From Streptomyces alanosinicus (GTDB lineage: Bacteria > Actinomycetota > Actinomycetes > Streptomycetales > Streptomycetaceae): a stretch of DNA of 64,000 bases. Location of the stretch: NCBI RefSeq assembly GCF_014650595.1, contig NZ_BMVG01000003.1, positions 124,001 through 188,000 on the forward strand. The letters are read 5' to 3'. Positions 8,742-16,910 of this stretch are shown here, in pieces; the first letter of the stretch is position 1, and each line of letters begins with the position of its first letter. The position numbers were made by a program, and so were the translations under genes. Under the pieces are notes generated by a model. The model had not been told where the DNA came from and ran no database searches. It saw nothing but the letters and a program-made list of their open reading frames with translations.

Positions 8742-10139
8742 TCAGCCGCGGATGACGGTCTTGCTGTGCATCAGGAACTCGCCGAGATATCCGTCGTGCG
8801 GCACGCTGCGGTCCATCCAGTGGGTGGGGTGGTCACCGACGTGGACATTGCGGATGGTGCGGTCGGCGACCAGCTCGTCGATCAACTCGGCGTCTGTGTC
8901 GTCGAGTTCATCGCCGGTGAGCACGCCGAGCACGAGCGAGTCGCCGAGCGGCGCGGTCCCGTCGGAGCGGCTCCAGGGCGCCACCCAGACGCAGGGGAAG
9001 GGCAGTTCGACGGTGTGCCAGTCGCCCGACAGATGCGGCACCTCGAACACGGCGGGGCGCAACACCGCGCCCTCGCCCACGAGTTCGTCCACGACGCCTG
9101 CGCCGCCGAGGTGGGCGGTGGTGCCCTCGGCCCGCGCCAGCAGATGCCGTTCCAGGGTCCGCGCCCGCTCGACCGGCTGCACCGGCAGCCCGGCCTTCTC
9201 GTCCTCGGCCGGCAGGCTGGGCAGCGCCGCGAGCCGCTCGGCCAGCGCCCGCGCCACCGGCGCCGGGTCGCCCTCGACGAGGACCGCGGTCGCGTTGACG
9301 CACTTCATGCCGCCGTGGTGGGCGATGGAGTCCACCATCGTGTCCAGGTGTGCGCGCCAGTCCGCCCCGGCCGTGACCAGGATCTTCGCGCGGCCGGGCC
9401 CCTGCACCAGCACATCGGGGTCGGCGGCGTACCTGCGTACGACGTCGTCGCCGCCGTACACGAGCGAGAGGTCGGCGCCGGTGAGCACCTCGTCGGCCAC
9501 CGCGTGGTCGGTGGGCAGGAGCACCACGTGATCGTCCGCGAATCCGGCCGTGCGCAGCGCGGCGACCAGCCGGTGCGGGGTGAACGGCTCCCGGCGTGAG
9601 GGCCGGATCGCGATGCGGTAGCCCAGTGCGAGGGCCTCCAGCCACAGGGCGTGCGGGGCCGGGTGGTTGCCCGCCGCGTTCACGGCGAGCACCTCGCCGC
9701 GGCGTGTCCACACCGCGCTGCCGGTGCGGGTGCGGGCGTCCTGCCAGTCGAGCACGGCGCCGCCGGGCAGCGCGCCGTAGGCTCCGGCCAGGGCGCGGCG
9801 CGCGGAGTCGGCGATCTCGTCGGCGGCGGAGCGCACGGCGGGCAGTGGGATGCCGGAGACCCGGGCGACGGTGCGTTCGTACGCCTCGTACGTCAGCCCG
9901 TGCACCTCCTCCTCGCGGAAGACGCGCGCCGCACGGGCGAGGGCGGTCAGGCGCCGTTCACGGGGCAGCGGGGTCGCCCTGCGCAGCGCCGTGAGCGCCC
10001 GGGTGACGAACAGCCGTGGGACGAGGCCGAGTTCGGCCACCGTGCGGCCGGCGGTGTCGGTGACGGTCTCGCGGTTGCGTGCGCGGTACGGGCCCTGGGG
10101 GCCCAGCGCGTCCAAGGGGTACGGCTCGGCGGCGGGCAT
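8742..10139 (-). CDS. LuxC/GriC-type acyl reductase (carboxylic acid reductase subunit)
   Basis: A 465-residue NAD(P)H-dependent acyl reductase related to LuxC and to GriC of grixazone biosynthesis, built on the aldehyde-dehydrogenase fold. The nucleophile expected to carry the acyl thioester is Cys280 in HHGGMKCVNATAV; the cofactor-binding region includes VNAAGNHPAPHALWLEAL (about 153-170) and VYGGDDVVRRY (227-237). Its ATG shares one base with the stop of the upstream adenylating enzyme, so the two are translationally coupled and should form a pair: the partner makes the acyl-AMP and this protein takes the acyl group and reduces it to an aldehyde. Such pairs reduce 3-amino-4-hydroxybenzoate (GriC/GriD) and, in phenazine clusters, griseoluteate precursors (EhpF/EhpG). 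A role on 3-hydroxyanthranilate or a derivative is inferred from the adjacent operon. Confidence 0.85.
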   Translation of the reverse strand: MPAAEPYPLDALGPQGPYRARNRETVTDTAGRTVAELGLVPRLFVTRALTALRRATPLPRERRLTALARAARVFREEEVHGLTYEAYERTVARVSGIPLPAVRSAADEIADSARRALAGAYGALPGGAVLDWQDARTRTGSAVWTRRGEVLAVNAAGNHPAPHALWLEALALGYRIAIRPSRREPFTPHRLVAALRTAGFADDHVVLLPTDHAVADEVLTGADLSLVYGGDDVVRRYAADPDVLVQGPGRAKILVTAGADWRAHLDTMVDSIAHHGGMKCVNATAVLVEGDPAPVARALAERLAALPSLPAEDEKAGLPVQPVERARTLERHLLARAEGTTAHLGGAGVVDELVGEGAVLRPAVFEVPHLSGDWHTVELPFPCVWVAPWSRSDGTAPLGDSLVLGVLTGDELDDTDAELIDELVADRTIRNVHVGDHPTHWMDRSVPHDGYLGEFLMHSKTVIRG

Positions 10140-11236
10140 CAGTACACCCCCTCGATGACCTTCTCGTCGTCGAACTCGCGCACCGGCGCGATGTCCGCGA
10201 CCGAGTCACCGACCTGGCCCGGCAGCGGGCGGATGCGGGTGGCCTCGTCCCGTTCCACGTTGTTGGGCAGGAACAGGCTCTTGCCGACGTAGTGCATGAC
10301 CACGCGGCCGCGCTCGCCGTACTCGACCGGCCGGCGCGCCTCCAGGTCGACCACGTTGTAGGTCATGTACGGCGAGAACGGGTCGTAGACACAGGGGTCG
10401 TCGTCGCCGAGGCCCGGCCGCTCGGTGACATGGCCGAGCGTCATGGTGTTGCCGAAGCCGCTGCACAGCACGGTGTCGGGGAACAGCTCGGTGCGGTACA
10501 GGTGCCGGGTGTCGGGGTCGAGTTGGGTGCCGACCCACATGATGGCCCTGACCTTCTCGCGGACCAGCTCGACGAGTTCGTCGCGGCGGCACAGCCGCTC
10601 CAGCACCGGCGGGGTGAGCATCAGCACGCCGATGTCCTGGGAGCGCAGCGGATGCTGCAGCTGGTCGACGAGGTGCTCGGTGTAGGCGTCGGCCTCCGCC
10701 CGGTCGCCCCGCGCGATGATCCGCTTCACCCAGCGCGGGTCGATGTCGACGGCGAAGGCGAGGCCGCCGCGCCCGGCGACCAGCTGCTGGAAGGAGGCGC
10801 CGACCATGTGCGGTCCGGACGGGATGGCCAGCAGCCAGTTCGTCCCGCGCGGCACACCGTGCGCGTCCAACTGGGCGTCGCTGTGGGCGAGCAGCATGTC
10901 CAGCCACTCCTGGAGCATGACGACACGCTTGGGGGCGCCCGTGGTGCCGCCGCTGTCGAAGACGCCGACGATCTCCGGGCGGGCGCCGTAGCCGCGCGGG
11001 ATCAGGTCCTCGGCGCGCACCTCGCGCAGTTCGTTGGCGACGTTCGGGAAGCGTTTGAGGTCGTCGAAGGTACGGATGGTCTCGATGGGGTCGAAGTCCA
11101 GCCGGCCGACGCGGTCGAGCCAGAACGGCGCCCCGGTCTCCTTGGAGAAGTGCCAGCGGATCGCGGCCCGGAGGAACGCGTCGGGGTCGGGCACGGTGCC
11201 GTAGGGCAGTTCGAGAAGGGGATCAGCGGCAGACAT
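10139..11236 (-). CDS. Atypical ANL adenylating enzyme (LuxE/EhpF/GriD-like)
   Basis: A 365-residue ATP-dependent carboxylate-activating enzyme of the ANL superfamily, close in layout to LuxE, GriD and EhpF. The phosphate-binding loop DSGGTTGAPKR spans residues 94-104. The protein ends soon after the adenylate-binding core, so the mobile C-terminal domain of normal acyl-CoA ligases is missing, as described for EhpF. The start at 11236 is set by GAAAGGA about 10 bases upstream of ATG; the open frame continues 24 codons further without a ribosome site. It is the first gene of the leftward operon and overlaps the reductase by one base. It should adenylate an aromatic acid and hand it to the reductase. 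A divergent 635-bp promoter region separates it from the 3-hydroxyanthranilate operon. Confidence 0.83.
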   Translation of the reverse strand: MSAADPLLELPYGTVPDPDAFLRAAIRWHFSKETGAPFWLDRVGRLDFDPIETIRTFDDLKRFPNVANELREVRAEDLIPRGYGARPEIVGVFDSGGTTGAPKRVVMLQEWLDMLLAHSDAQLDAHGVPRGTNWLLAIPSGPHMVGASFQQLVAGRGGLAFAVDIDPRWVKRIIARGDRAEADAYTEHLVDQLQHPLRSQDIGVLMLTPPVLERLCRRDELVELVREKVRAIMWVGTQLDPDTRHLYRTELFPDTVLCSGFGNTMTLGHVTERPGLGDDDPCVYDPFSPYMTYNVVDLEARRPVEYGERGRVVMHYVGKSLFLPNNVERDEATRIRPLPGQVGDSVADIAPVREFDDEKVIEGVY

Positions 11237-11871
11237 CGGAGGGCTTCCTTTCGGCCAGGTCCGGCAGGGTGGCGTGCGCGTGGCAACGGTGCCGGCCGCG
11301 ACGGTCATGGGGGGAACGCTCCTGCTGGTCGGTGCACGGGGCGGTGGGATCGGCCTGCATTCTGGGCACAGGGCCGGCCGTCCTCGCAGGTCGGGCCGCG
11401 GACTCTGTCATCCGCGGCAGACTTCGTCACAAGGGCGCCGACGACCTGACGAAGTCGGCCACCGCCGTTCGACGCCCGGCACCCCGCCGACGGATCATCC
11501 CGCCCCCGCCCGGGGGCGCCGCACGCGTACGGCAGCGACCATCGCGAGGGAAGCGGACCGGCTCCGCCCCGCGGCCGGACCGGGTACGGGGGCCCTGCAC
11601 GCGCCGCATTCCGGACCGTGGTGGCCGTACACCGGGCAAAGTGACGGACTACCGGCCATCGCGACGGACTACGCGTCGGTGCGTTGCGGCCACGGACACT
11701 CCCCTCGACAGTGGTGTCCGCCCGGCCGAGCCGGATGCGAGCCCACGGGACGACACACGTCACCACCGGGCCGACACCTTGCCCGCGAGCACGGACACCC
11801 GTGCCGCCGCACACACGGCCAAGCCCGCCATCAGCCGGAGTGACTCCGGCACGCCCCGCCGAGGGAATCCG
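11237..11871. promoter_or_regulatory. 635-bp divergent control region between the two biosynthetic operons
   Basis: No convincing gene fits here; open frames crossing it lack ribosome sites and domain content. It must hold promoters for both operons. Two features stand out: a 9-bp inverted repeat, ACTTCGTCA (11421-11429) facing TGACGAAGT (11447-11455), and a 10-bp direct repeat, GACGGACTAC, at 11643-11652 and 11663-11672. The direct repeat has a 20-base period, about two helical turns, the kind of layout used by SARP activators, though the usual SARP heptamer spacing is 11 or 22. Regulator binding here is inference. Confidence 0.45.
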
Positions 11872-13047
11872 ATGACCGACATTGAGTCCTACGTCCGCTC
11901 CCTGCCCGCTCTCCAACAGCCCGACTGGACCCACCACCCCCGCCTCGCCGAGGCCCGCGCCCATCTGCGGCGCATGCCCGCCCTCGTGGACATCGAGGCC
12001 GTACACCGCCTCAGGTCCCTGCTGAGCGAGGCCGCCGCCGGCCAGCTGCAGATCGTCCAGGCCGGCGACTGCGCCGAGGACCCGGCCGAGGCCACCCCCG
12101 AGGACGTGGCGCGCAAGACGGCGCTGCTCGACGTACTCGCCGGGACGATGAAGCTCGCCTCCGGGAAGCCGGTGCTCAGGGTGGGCCGCCTCGCCGGGCA
12201 GTTCGCCAAGCCCCGCTCGAAGCCCACCGAGTCCGTGCACGGCGTCGAACTGCCCGTCTACCGGGGCCATATGGTCAACCGCCCGGAGCCCGACCCCGAG
12301 CTGCGCCGCCCCGACCCGGCCCATCTGCTCTCCGGCTACCGGGCCGCCAGCGACACCATGCACTACCTGGGCTGGCGCGGCACCGCCGGTCTGCGCTCGG
12401 AGTTCGGTGTGCCCGTCTGGACCAGCCACGAGGCCCTGCTCCTCGACTACGAACTGCCCATGCTGCGCCGCGAACCCGACGGCTCGCTGCTGCTGGCCTC
12501 CACCCACTGGCCGTGGGTGGGCGAACGCACCCGGCAGCTGGACGGGGCCCATGTCGCGCTGCTCGCCGCCGTGTCCAACCCGGTCGCCGTCAAGGTCGGG
12601 CCGGGCATGACGAGCGGGGAACTGCTGCGGCTGTGCGAGCTGCTGGACCCCGAGCGCATCCCCGGCCGGCTCACGCTGATCGCGCGGATGGGCGCCGAGA
12701 ACGCCCCGCACAAGCTGCCCGCCCTGGCCGAGGCCGTCGCCCACGGCGGCCATCCGGTGCTGTGGCTGTCGGACCCCATGCACGGCAACACCGTCAGCGG
12801 GCCCGAGGGGCTGAAGACCCGGCTGCTGGAGACCGTGGTCTGCGAGATCCAGGCGTTCCAGCAGGCGGTGCGCGCGGCCGGCGGTGTCGCGGCCGGCCTG
12901 CATCTGGAGACGACTCCCGAGGCGGTCACCGAGTGCGTCTCGGACGAGGTGGACCTGCGGCGCATCGGCGACAAGTACCTGAGCTTCTGCGATCCGCGGC
13001 TGAATCCGCAGCAGGCCGTCGAGGCGGCCTCCGCCTGGCGCGGCTGA
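11872..13047 (+). CDS. phzC: Class II DAHP synthase (PhzC type)
   Basis: A 391-residue 3-deoxy-D-arabino-heptulosonate 7-phosphate synthase, the first step of the shikimate pathway (phosphoenolpyruvate plus erythrose 4-phosphate). Class II hallmarks include VQAGDCAED (about 59-67), VGRLAGQFAKPRS, LPVYRGHMVN, STHWPWVGERTRQLDGAHV and SDPMHGNT. The short N-terminus (MTDIESYVRSLPALQQPDW) and overall length match PhzC of phenazine clusters more than the about 450-residue housekeeping enzyme, and such forms usually escape feedback control. The start at 11872 follows GAGGGAATCCG; the long in-frame extension upstream is non-coding in character. It opens the rightward operon and raises chorismate supply for the genes behind it. 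Confidence 0.92.
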   Translation: MTDIESYVRSLPALQQPDWTHHPRLAEARAHLRRMPALVDIEAVHRLRSLLSEAAAGQLQIVQAGDCAEDPAEATPEDVARKTALLDVLAGTMKLASGKPVLRVGRLAGQFAKPRSKPTESVHGVELPVYRGHMVNRPEPDPELRRPDPAHLLSGYRAASDTMHYLGWRGTAGLRSEFGVPVWTSHEALLLDYELPMLRREPDGSLLLASTHWPWVGERTRQLDGAHVALLAAVSNPVAVKVGPGMTSGELLRLCELLDPERIPGRLTLIARMGAENAPHKLPALAEAVAHGGHPVLWLSDPMHGNTVSGPEGLKTRLLETVVCEIQAFQQAVRAAGGVAAGLHLETTPEAVTECVSDEVDLRRIGDKYLSFCDPRLNPQQAVEAASAWRG

Positions 13048-13109
13048 CCGGCGCGGCCGAAGTGCGTGCCGATACACCAACTCACCGATCTCACAAGGAG
13101 GTTGGCAAC

Positions 13110-13880
13110 ATGAAAGGAACCCTCGCCCTGGTCACCGGGGCGGCCGGCGGCATCGGAGAGGCCGTCGCCCGGCTGCTCGCCGCGCGCGGAGCGAAGGTGG
13201 CGGCGGTGGACCTCGACCCGCGGCGGATCGCCGGCACCGCCGCCGCCCTGCGCGTGGAGGGACTCGATGTGACCGGCTTCGCCGCCGACGTCACCTCCAG
13301 TGCCGCCGTGGAGGCGCTCGTCGACGAGGTCGAGAGCCGGCTCGGCCCGGTGCGGCACCTGGTGAACGCCGCCGGTGTGCTCCGCCTCGGCCAGGCCCGC
13401 GCCCTGTCCGACCAGGACTGGAACGCCACGCTGGCCGTGAACGCCACCGGTGTGTTCCATGTGTCGCGCGCCGTCGTCAACCGCATGATCCCACGCGGCA
13501 CCGGCGCGATCGTCACCGTCGCGTCGAACGCCGCGGGCACCGCGCGCGCCGAGATGGCCGCCTATGCCGCGTCCAAGGCCGCCGCGACCGCGTTCACCAA
13601 GTGCCTGGGCCTGGAGGTGGCGCACACCGGTATCCGCTGCAACGTGGTGGCGCCCGGCTCCACCGACACCCCGATGCTGCGCGGCATGCACACCGCCGAC
13701 ACCGCCGCGAAGGCATCCATCGCCGGCAACGCGGAGCAGTTCCGGGTCGGCATCCCGCTGGGCAAGGTCGCCAGCCCCGAGGACGTCGCGCGGACCGTCG
13801 CCTTCCTGCTGTCGGACGACGCCGGGCACATCACGATGCACGAACTGACCGTGGACGGCGGAGCCACCCTCGGTGTCTGA
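13110..13880 (+). CDS. EntA/DhbA-like SDR, probable 2,3-dihydro-3-hydroxyanthranilate dehydrogenase
   Basis: A 256-residue classical short-chain dehydrogenase. The cofactor loop TGAAGGIG is at residues 9-16, NAAG at 86-89, and the catalytic set is Ser139, Tyr152 and Lys156 (AAYAASK). The closest functional model is EntA/DhbA, which oxidises 2,3-dihydro-2,3-dihydroxybenzoate to an aromatic ring. Here it sits directly before PhzD, whose product is the amino analogue 2,3-dihydro-3-hydroxyanthranilate, so oxidation to 3-hydroxyanthranilate is the natural inference; clusters for benzoxazoles and some pyrrolobenzodiazepines use the same logic. A strong AAGGAGG lies 8 bases before the ATG. The PhzD start is only 19 bp past this gene's stop. 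Confidence 0.85.
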   Translation: MKGTLALVTGAAGGIGEAVARLLAARGAKVAAVDLDPRRIAGTAAALRVEGLDVTGFAADVTSSAAVEALVDEVESRLGPVRHLVNAAGVLRLGQARALSDQDWNATLAVNATGVFHVSRAVVNRMIPRGTGAIVTVASNAAGTARAEMAAYAASKAAATAFTKCLGLEVAHTGIRCNVVAPGSTDTPMLRGMHTADTAAKASIAGNAEQFRVGIPLGKVASPEDVARTVAFLLSDDAGHITMHELTVDGGATLGV

Positions 13881-13899
13881 GAACGAAAGGAACCGGCTG

Positions 13900-14559
13900 A
13901 TGCCCGGCATCCCCCCCATCGCGCCCTATCCGCTGCCCACCGCGGAGCAGCTCCCCGAGAACACCGTGGACTGGCGGCCGGACCCACGGCGCGCGGTGCT
14001 GCTCCTGCACGACATGCAGGAGTACTTCCTCAAGCCGTTCCCGCGCACCACCGAGCCGGGCCGGGGCCTGGTCGAGCACACGGCGCGGCTGCGCGCGCGG
14101 GCCAGGGCGCTGGGCATCCCCGTCGCCTACACCGCGCAGCCCGGCAGCATGACGCCCGAACAGCGCGGACTCCTCGCGGACTTCTGGGGACCCGGCATGC
14201 GGGCCACGCCCGAACACCGCCGGGTGGTCCCGCCGCTGGAGCCCGAGGACGGCGACTGGACGTTCACCAAGTGGCGCTACAGCGCCTTCTTCAAGTCGGA
14301 CCTGCTGGCCCGGATGCGCGAGCACCGGCGCGACCAGCTGATCCTGTGCGGCGTGTACGCGCACGTGGGCGTCCTGATGACCGCGGTGGAGGCCTACACG
14401 AACGACATCCAGGCGTTCCTGGTGGCCGACGCCGTGGCCGACTTCTCCGCCGACTACCACCGACTGGCCCTCACCTATGCCGCCGAGCGCGCCGCCAAGG
14501 TCGTGACGGCCCAGGCGGTGCTGACCGAACTCGACGCGGCCACCGTCGCGGCGCGCTGA
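13900..14559 (+). CDS. phzD: Isochorismatase-family hydrolase PhzD
   Basis: A 219-residue hydrolase that splits the vinyl ether of 2-amino-2-deoxyisochorismate, giving 2,3-dihydro-3-hydroxyanthranilate and pyruvate. Similarity to Pseudomonas PhzD is visible throughout: [17 protein letters not shown] at the N-terminus, [10 protein letters not shown] with catalytic Asp38, [25 protein letters not shown] with Lys124, and [10 protein letters not shown] near 150. The ATG at 13900 is chosen over a GTG at 13873 because PhzD proteins begin with this sequence and GAAAGGAA stands about 8 bases upstream. It lies between the SDR and PhzE in a compact operon. Confidence 0.95.
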   Translation: MPGIPPIAPYPLPTAEQLPENTVDWRPDPRRAVLLLHDMQEYFLKPFPRTTEPGRGLVEHTARLRARARALGIPVAYTAQPGSMTPEQRGLLADFWGPGMRATPEHRRVVPPLEPEDGDWTFTKWRYSAFFKSDLLARMREHRRDQLILCGVYAHVGVLMTAVEAYTNDIQAFLVADAVADFSADYHRLALTYAAERAAKVVTAQAVLTELDAATVAAR

Positions 14560-14585
14560 GCGCGCCCGAAGGCGAAAGGATCCCC

Positions 14586-16499
14586 ATGACAACGCAGGAC
14601 GGCGCGCTGCTGCTGACGCGTGTCCTCGACGGCGCCGCGGAAGGCTTCGCGCTGCTGCACCGCCCCGAGGCGGCCGGAGACGACGCTCTGGAAGTGCTGA
14701 CCGGTGAGATCGCCGAGGCCGGCACCCTCGCCGACCTCGAACTCGACCACGGCCCGGGCATCGAGGCCGACGACAGGACGCGGACCGGCGCCCGGCAGGA
14801 ACTGCTGGTGCTCATCCCCTACCGGCAGCTGGCCGAACGCGGCTTCGCGGCCCCGGACGACGGCAGCCCGCTGCTGACGATGCGGGTGCGCGCCCAGGCC
14901 ACCCTCCCGCTGCGCGAAAGCCTCGCACTGCTGCCGAACGAGCCGGTGAAGGTGGCCGAGGGCCACTTCGACATCGACGACGACGCCTATGCCGAGATGG
15001 TACGGCGCGTCGTCGCCGACGAGATCGGCACGGGCGAGGGCGCCAACTTCGTGATGAAGCGGTCCTTCGTCGCCCAGCTGCCGGACTTCGGGGTACCGGC
15101 CGCGCTGTCGTTCTTCCGCCGGCTGGTCGAGCGGGAGGCGGGCGCCTACTGGACGTTCCTGATCCACACCGGCGAGCGGACGTTCGTCGGGGCCACTCCC
15201 GAGCGGCACATCAGCGTCCACGACGGCCGGGCCGTGATGAACCCCATCAGCGGCACCTACCGCTACCCCGTGTCCGGGCCCGACCTGAACGGCGTCCTGG
15301 CCTTCCTCGCCGACACGAAGGAAGCCGACGAGCTGTACATGGTCGTGGACGAAGAGCTGAAGATGATGGGCCGGATCTGCCCCGGGGGCGGCCGGGTGAC
15401 CGGGCCGTATCTGAAGGAGATGGCGCGGCTCGCGCACACCGAGTACTTCATCGAGGGCCGCACCGACCGCGATGTGCGGGACATCCTGCGCGAGACCCTG
15501 TTCGCGCCGACCGTGACGGGCTCCCCGCTGGAGAGTGCCGCCCGGGTCATCAGCCGGTACGAGCCGGCGGGGCGCGGCTACTACAGCGGCGTGGCCGCCC
15601 TCATCGGTCGGGACGCCGCGGGCGGGCGCACCCTGGACTCCTCGATCCTGATCCGCACGGCCGACATCGACGCGGCCGGAGTGATGCGGGTCGGGGTGGG
15701 CGCGACACTGGTACGCCACTCCGACCCCGCCTCCGAGGTGCAGGAGACGCGCGCCAAGGCCGCGGGGCTGCTGGCGGCGCTCGGCGGCAGCGAGCCCACC
15801 CGGTTCGGCTCGCACCCGGCGGTGCGCGAGGCGCTCGACGCGCGCAACGAGGGCGTCGCCCGGTTCTGGCTGAAGGACACGGCAGGCGCCGGCCGGCCCG
15901 CCGGCCCGCTCGCCGGCCGCAGGGTGCTGGTGGTCGACGCCGAGGACACGTTCACCGAGATGATCGCGCACCAGATCCGCTCGCTGGGCTGCGCGGTGCG
16001 TGTGCGCCGCTTCGACGAGCCGTACGACATCGGCGCGTACGACCTGGTGGTGATGGGCCCGGGGCCGGGTGACCCGCGGGAGACCACGCATCCGAAGATC
16101 ACGCATCTGCGTGCGACGGTGGCCCAACTCCTCGACGAGCGGCGGCCGTTCCTCGCCGTGTGCCTGAGCCATCAGGTGCTCGGCACGCTGCTCGGCCTGG
16201 ATCTGGTGCGCCGTCCGGTGCCCAACCAGGGCGCCCAGCACGAGATCGACCTGTTCGGCACCGCGGAGCGCGTGGGCTTCTACAACACCTTCGCCGCCCA
16301 CTGCGCCACCGACTCCTTCACCCACCCGGTGCACGGCACGGTCGAGGTGAGCCGGAACGCGGAGACGGGCGAGGTGCACGCGCTGCGGGCGGCCGGGTTC
16401 GCCTCCATGCAGTTCCACGCCGAGTCCGTACTGACCATGGACGGGCCGCGCATCATCGGCTCGCTGCTGACGGAGGTGTCCCGCACATGCACGCGGTGA
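14586..16499 (+). CDS. phzE: 2-amino-2-deoxyisochorismate synthase PhzE
   Basis: A 637-residue fusion of a chorismate-using synthase domain (about 1-430) and a class I glutamine amidotransferase domain (about 450-637). The first domain shows the anthranilate-synthase-like blocks NPISGTYRYP, ELYMVVDEELKMMGRICPGG (near 245-265) and SPLESAARVISRYE. The amidotransferase triad is Cys526 (AVCLSHQVLG), His611 and Glu613 (MQFHAES). It converts chorismate plus glutamine-derived ammonia to 2-amino-2-deoxyisochorismate, the PhzD substrate. Length and fusion order match PhzE of phenazine clusters. The ATG follows GGCGAAAGGATCCCC, and its last 13 bases overlap the next gene, which implies coupled translation. 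Confidence 0.95.
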   Translation: MTTQDGALLLTRVLDGAAEGFALLHRPEAAGDDALEVLTGEIAEAGTLADLELDHGPGIEADDRTRTGARQELLVLIPYRQLAERGFAAPDDGSPLLTMRVRAQATLPLRESLALLPNEPVKVAEGHFDIDDDAYAEMVRRVVADEIGTGEGANFVMKRSFVAQLPDFGVPAALSFFRRLVEREAGAYWTFLIHTGERTFVGATPERHISVHDGRAVMNPISGTYRYPVSGPDLNGVLAFLADTKEADELYMVVDEELKMMGRICPGGGRVTGPYLKEMARLAHTEYFIEGRTDRDVRDILRETLFAPTVTGSPLESAARVISRYEPAGRGYYSGVAALIGRDAAGGRTLDSSILIRTADIDAAGVMRVGVGATLVRHSDPASEVQETRAKAAGLLAALGGSEPTRFGSHPAVREALDARNEGVARFWLKDTAGAGRPAGPLAGRRVLVVDAEDTFTEMIAHQIRSLGCAVRVRRFDEPYDIGAYDLVVMGPGPGDPRETTHPKITHLRATVAQLLDERRPFLAVCLSHQVLGTLLGLDLVRRPVPNQGAQHEIDLFGTAERVGFYNTFAAHCATDSFTHPVHGTVEVSRNAETGEVHALRAAGFASMQFHAESVLTMDGPRIIGSLLTEVSRTCTR

Positions 16500-16828
16500 T
16501 CGTGTGGTGGGACCTGGCGCACTCGGCGCAGACCGTCGACTCGCTGCGGGGGTTTCTGCGCGACGAGGCGGTGGAGCGCTTCTCGCACATGCCCGGGCTG
16601 CGGCTGAAGTTCTGGATCTCCGACGCGGCGGCCGGCCGGTGGGGTGCGGTGCTGCTGTGGGAGTCGCGCGAGGCCGCGCAGGCCCCGCTGCCCCAGCGGG
16701 CCGCCGAGCTGATCGGCGCTCCGCCGACCGAGCGGTACGCCTTCGACGTGGAGGCGACGGTCGAGGGCGAGTTCCTGCGGTCCGCACTGGCCGGGCGCGG
16801 CCTGGCACTCGAACCGTCCGGCCCCTGA
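16487..16828 (+). CDS. Small YdhR-like putative monooxygenase/dimeric ferredoxin-fold protein
   Basis: A 113-residue protein whose ATG lies inside the end of phzE, so it is translated by coupling. The pattern (beta-strand VIVWWDL, an amphipathic helix, then PGLRLKFWISDAAAGRWGAVLLWESREAA) resembles YdhR and other small alpha/beta-barrel monooxygenases of the antibiotic-biosynthesis type, including the PGL-x-K-x-W segment and the strand-helix ending GAVLLWESREAA. These proteins act without cofactor on electron-rich aromatics or only bind ligand. I do not recall it in phenazine operons, so it may reflect a step special to this pathway. Family placement is tentative and no reaction is assigned. 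Confidence 0.6.
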   Translation: MHAVIVWWDLAHSAQTVDSLRGFLRDEAVERFSHMPGLRLKFWISDAAAGRWGAVLLWESREAAQAPLPQRAAELIGAPPTERYAFDVEATVEGEFLRSALAGRGLALEPSGP

Positions 16829-16910
16829 CGCCCCATCACCCCCGTCCGCGACACCGATGACGACGGGGCACGGCCGGCCGGATCGCCCCCCTCACCCCGA
16901 AGGACCCCCG

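Noticed and set aside
11269..11871. N-terminal extension of the DAHP synthase frame by 201 codons
   Set aside because: Low-complexity Arg/Pro/Thr-rich sequence, no ribosome site; PhzC proteins begin at the ATG at 11872.
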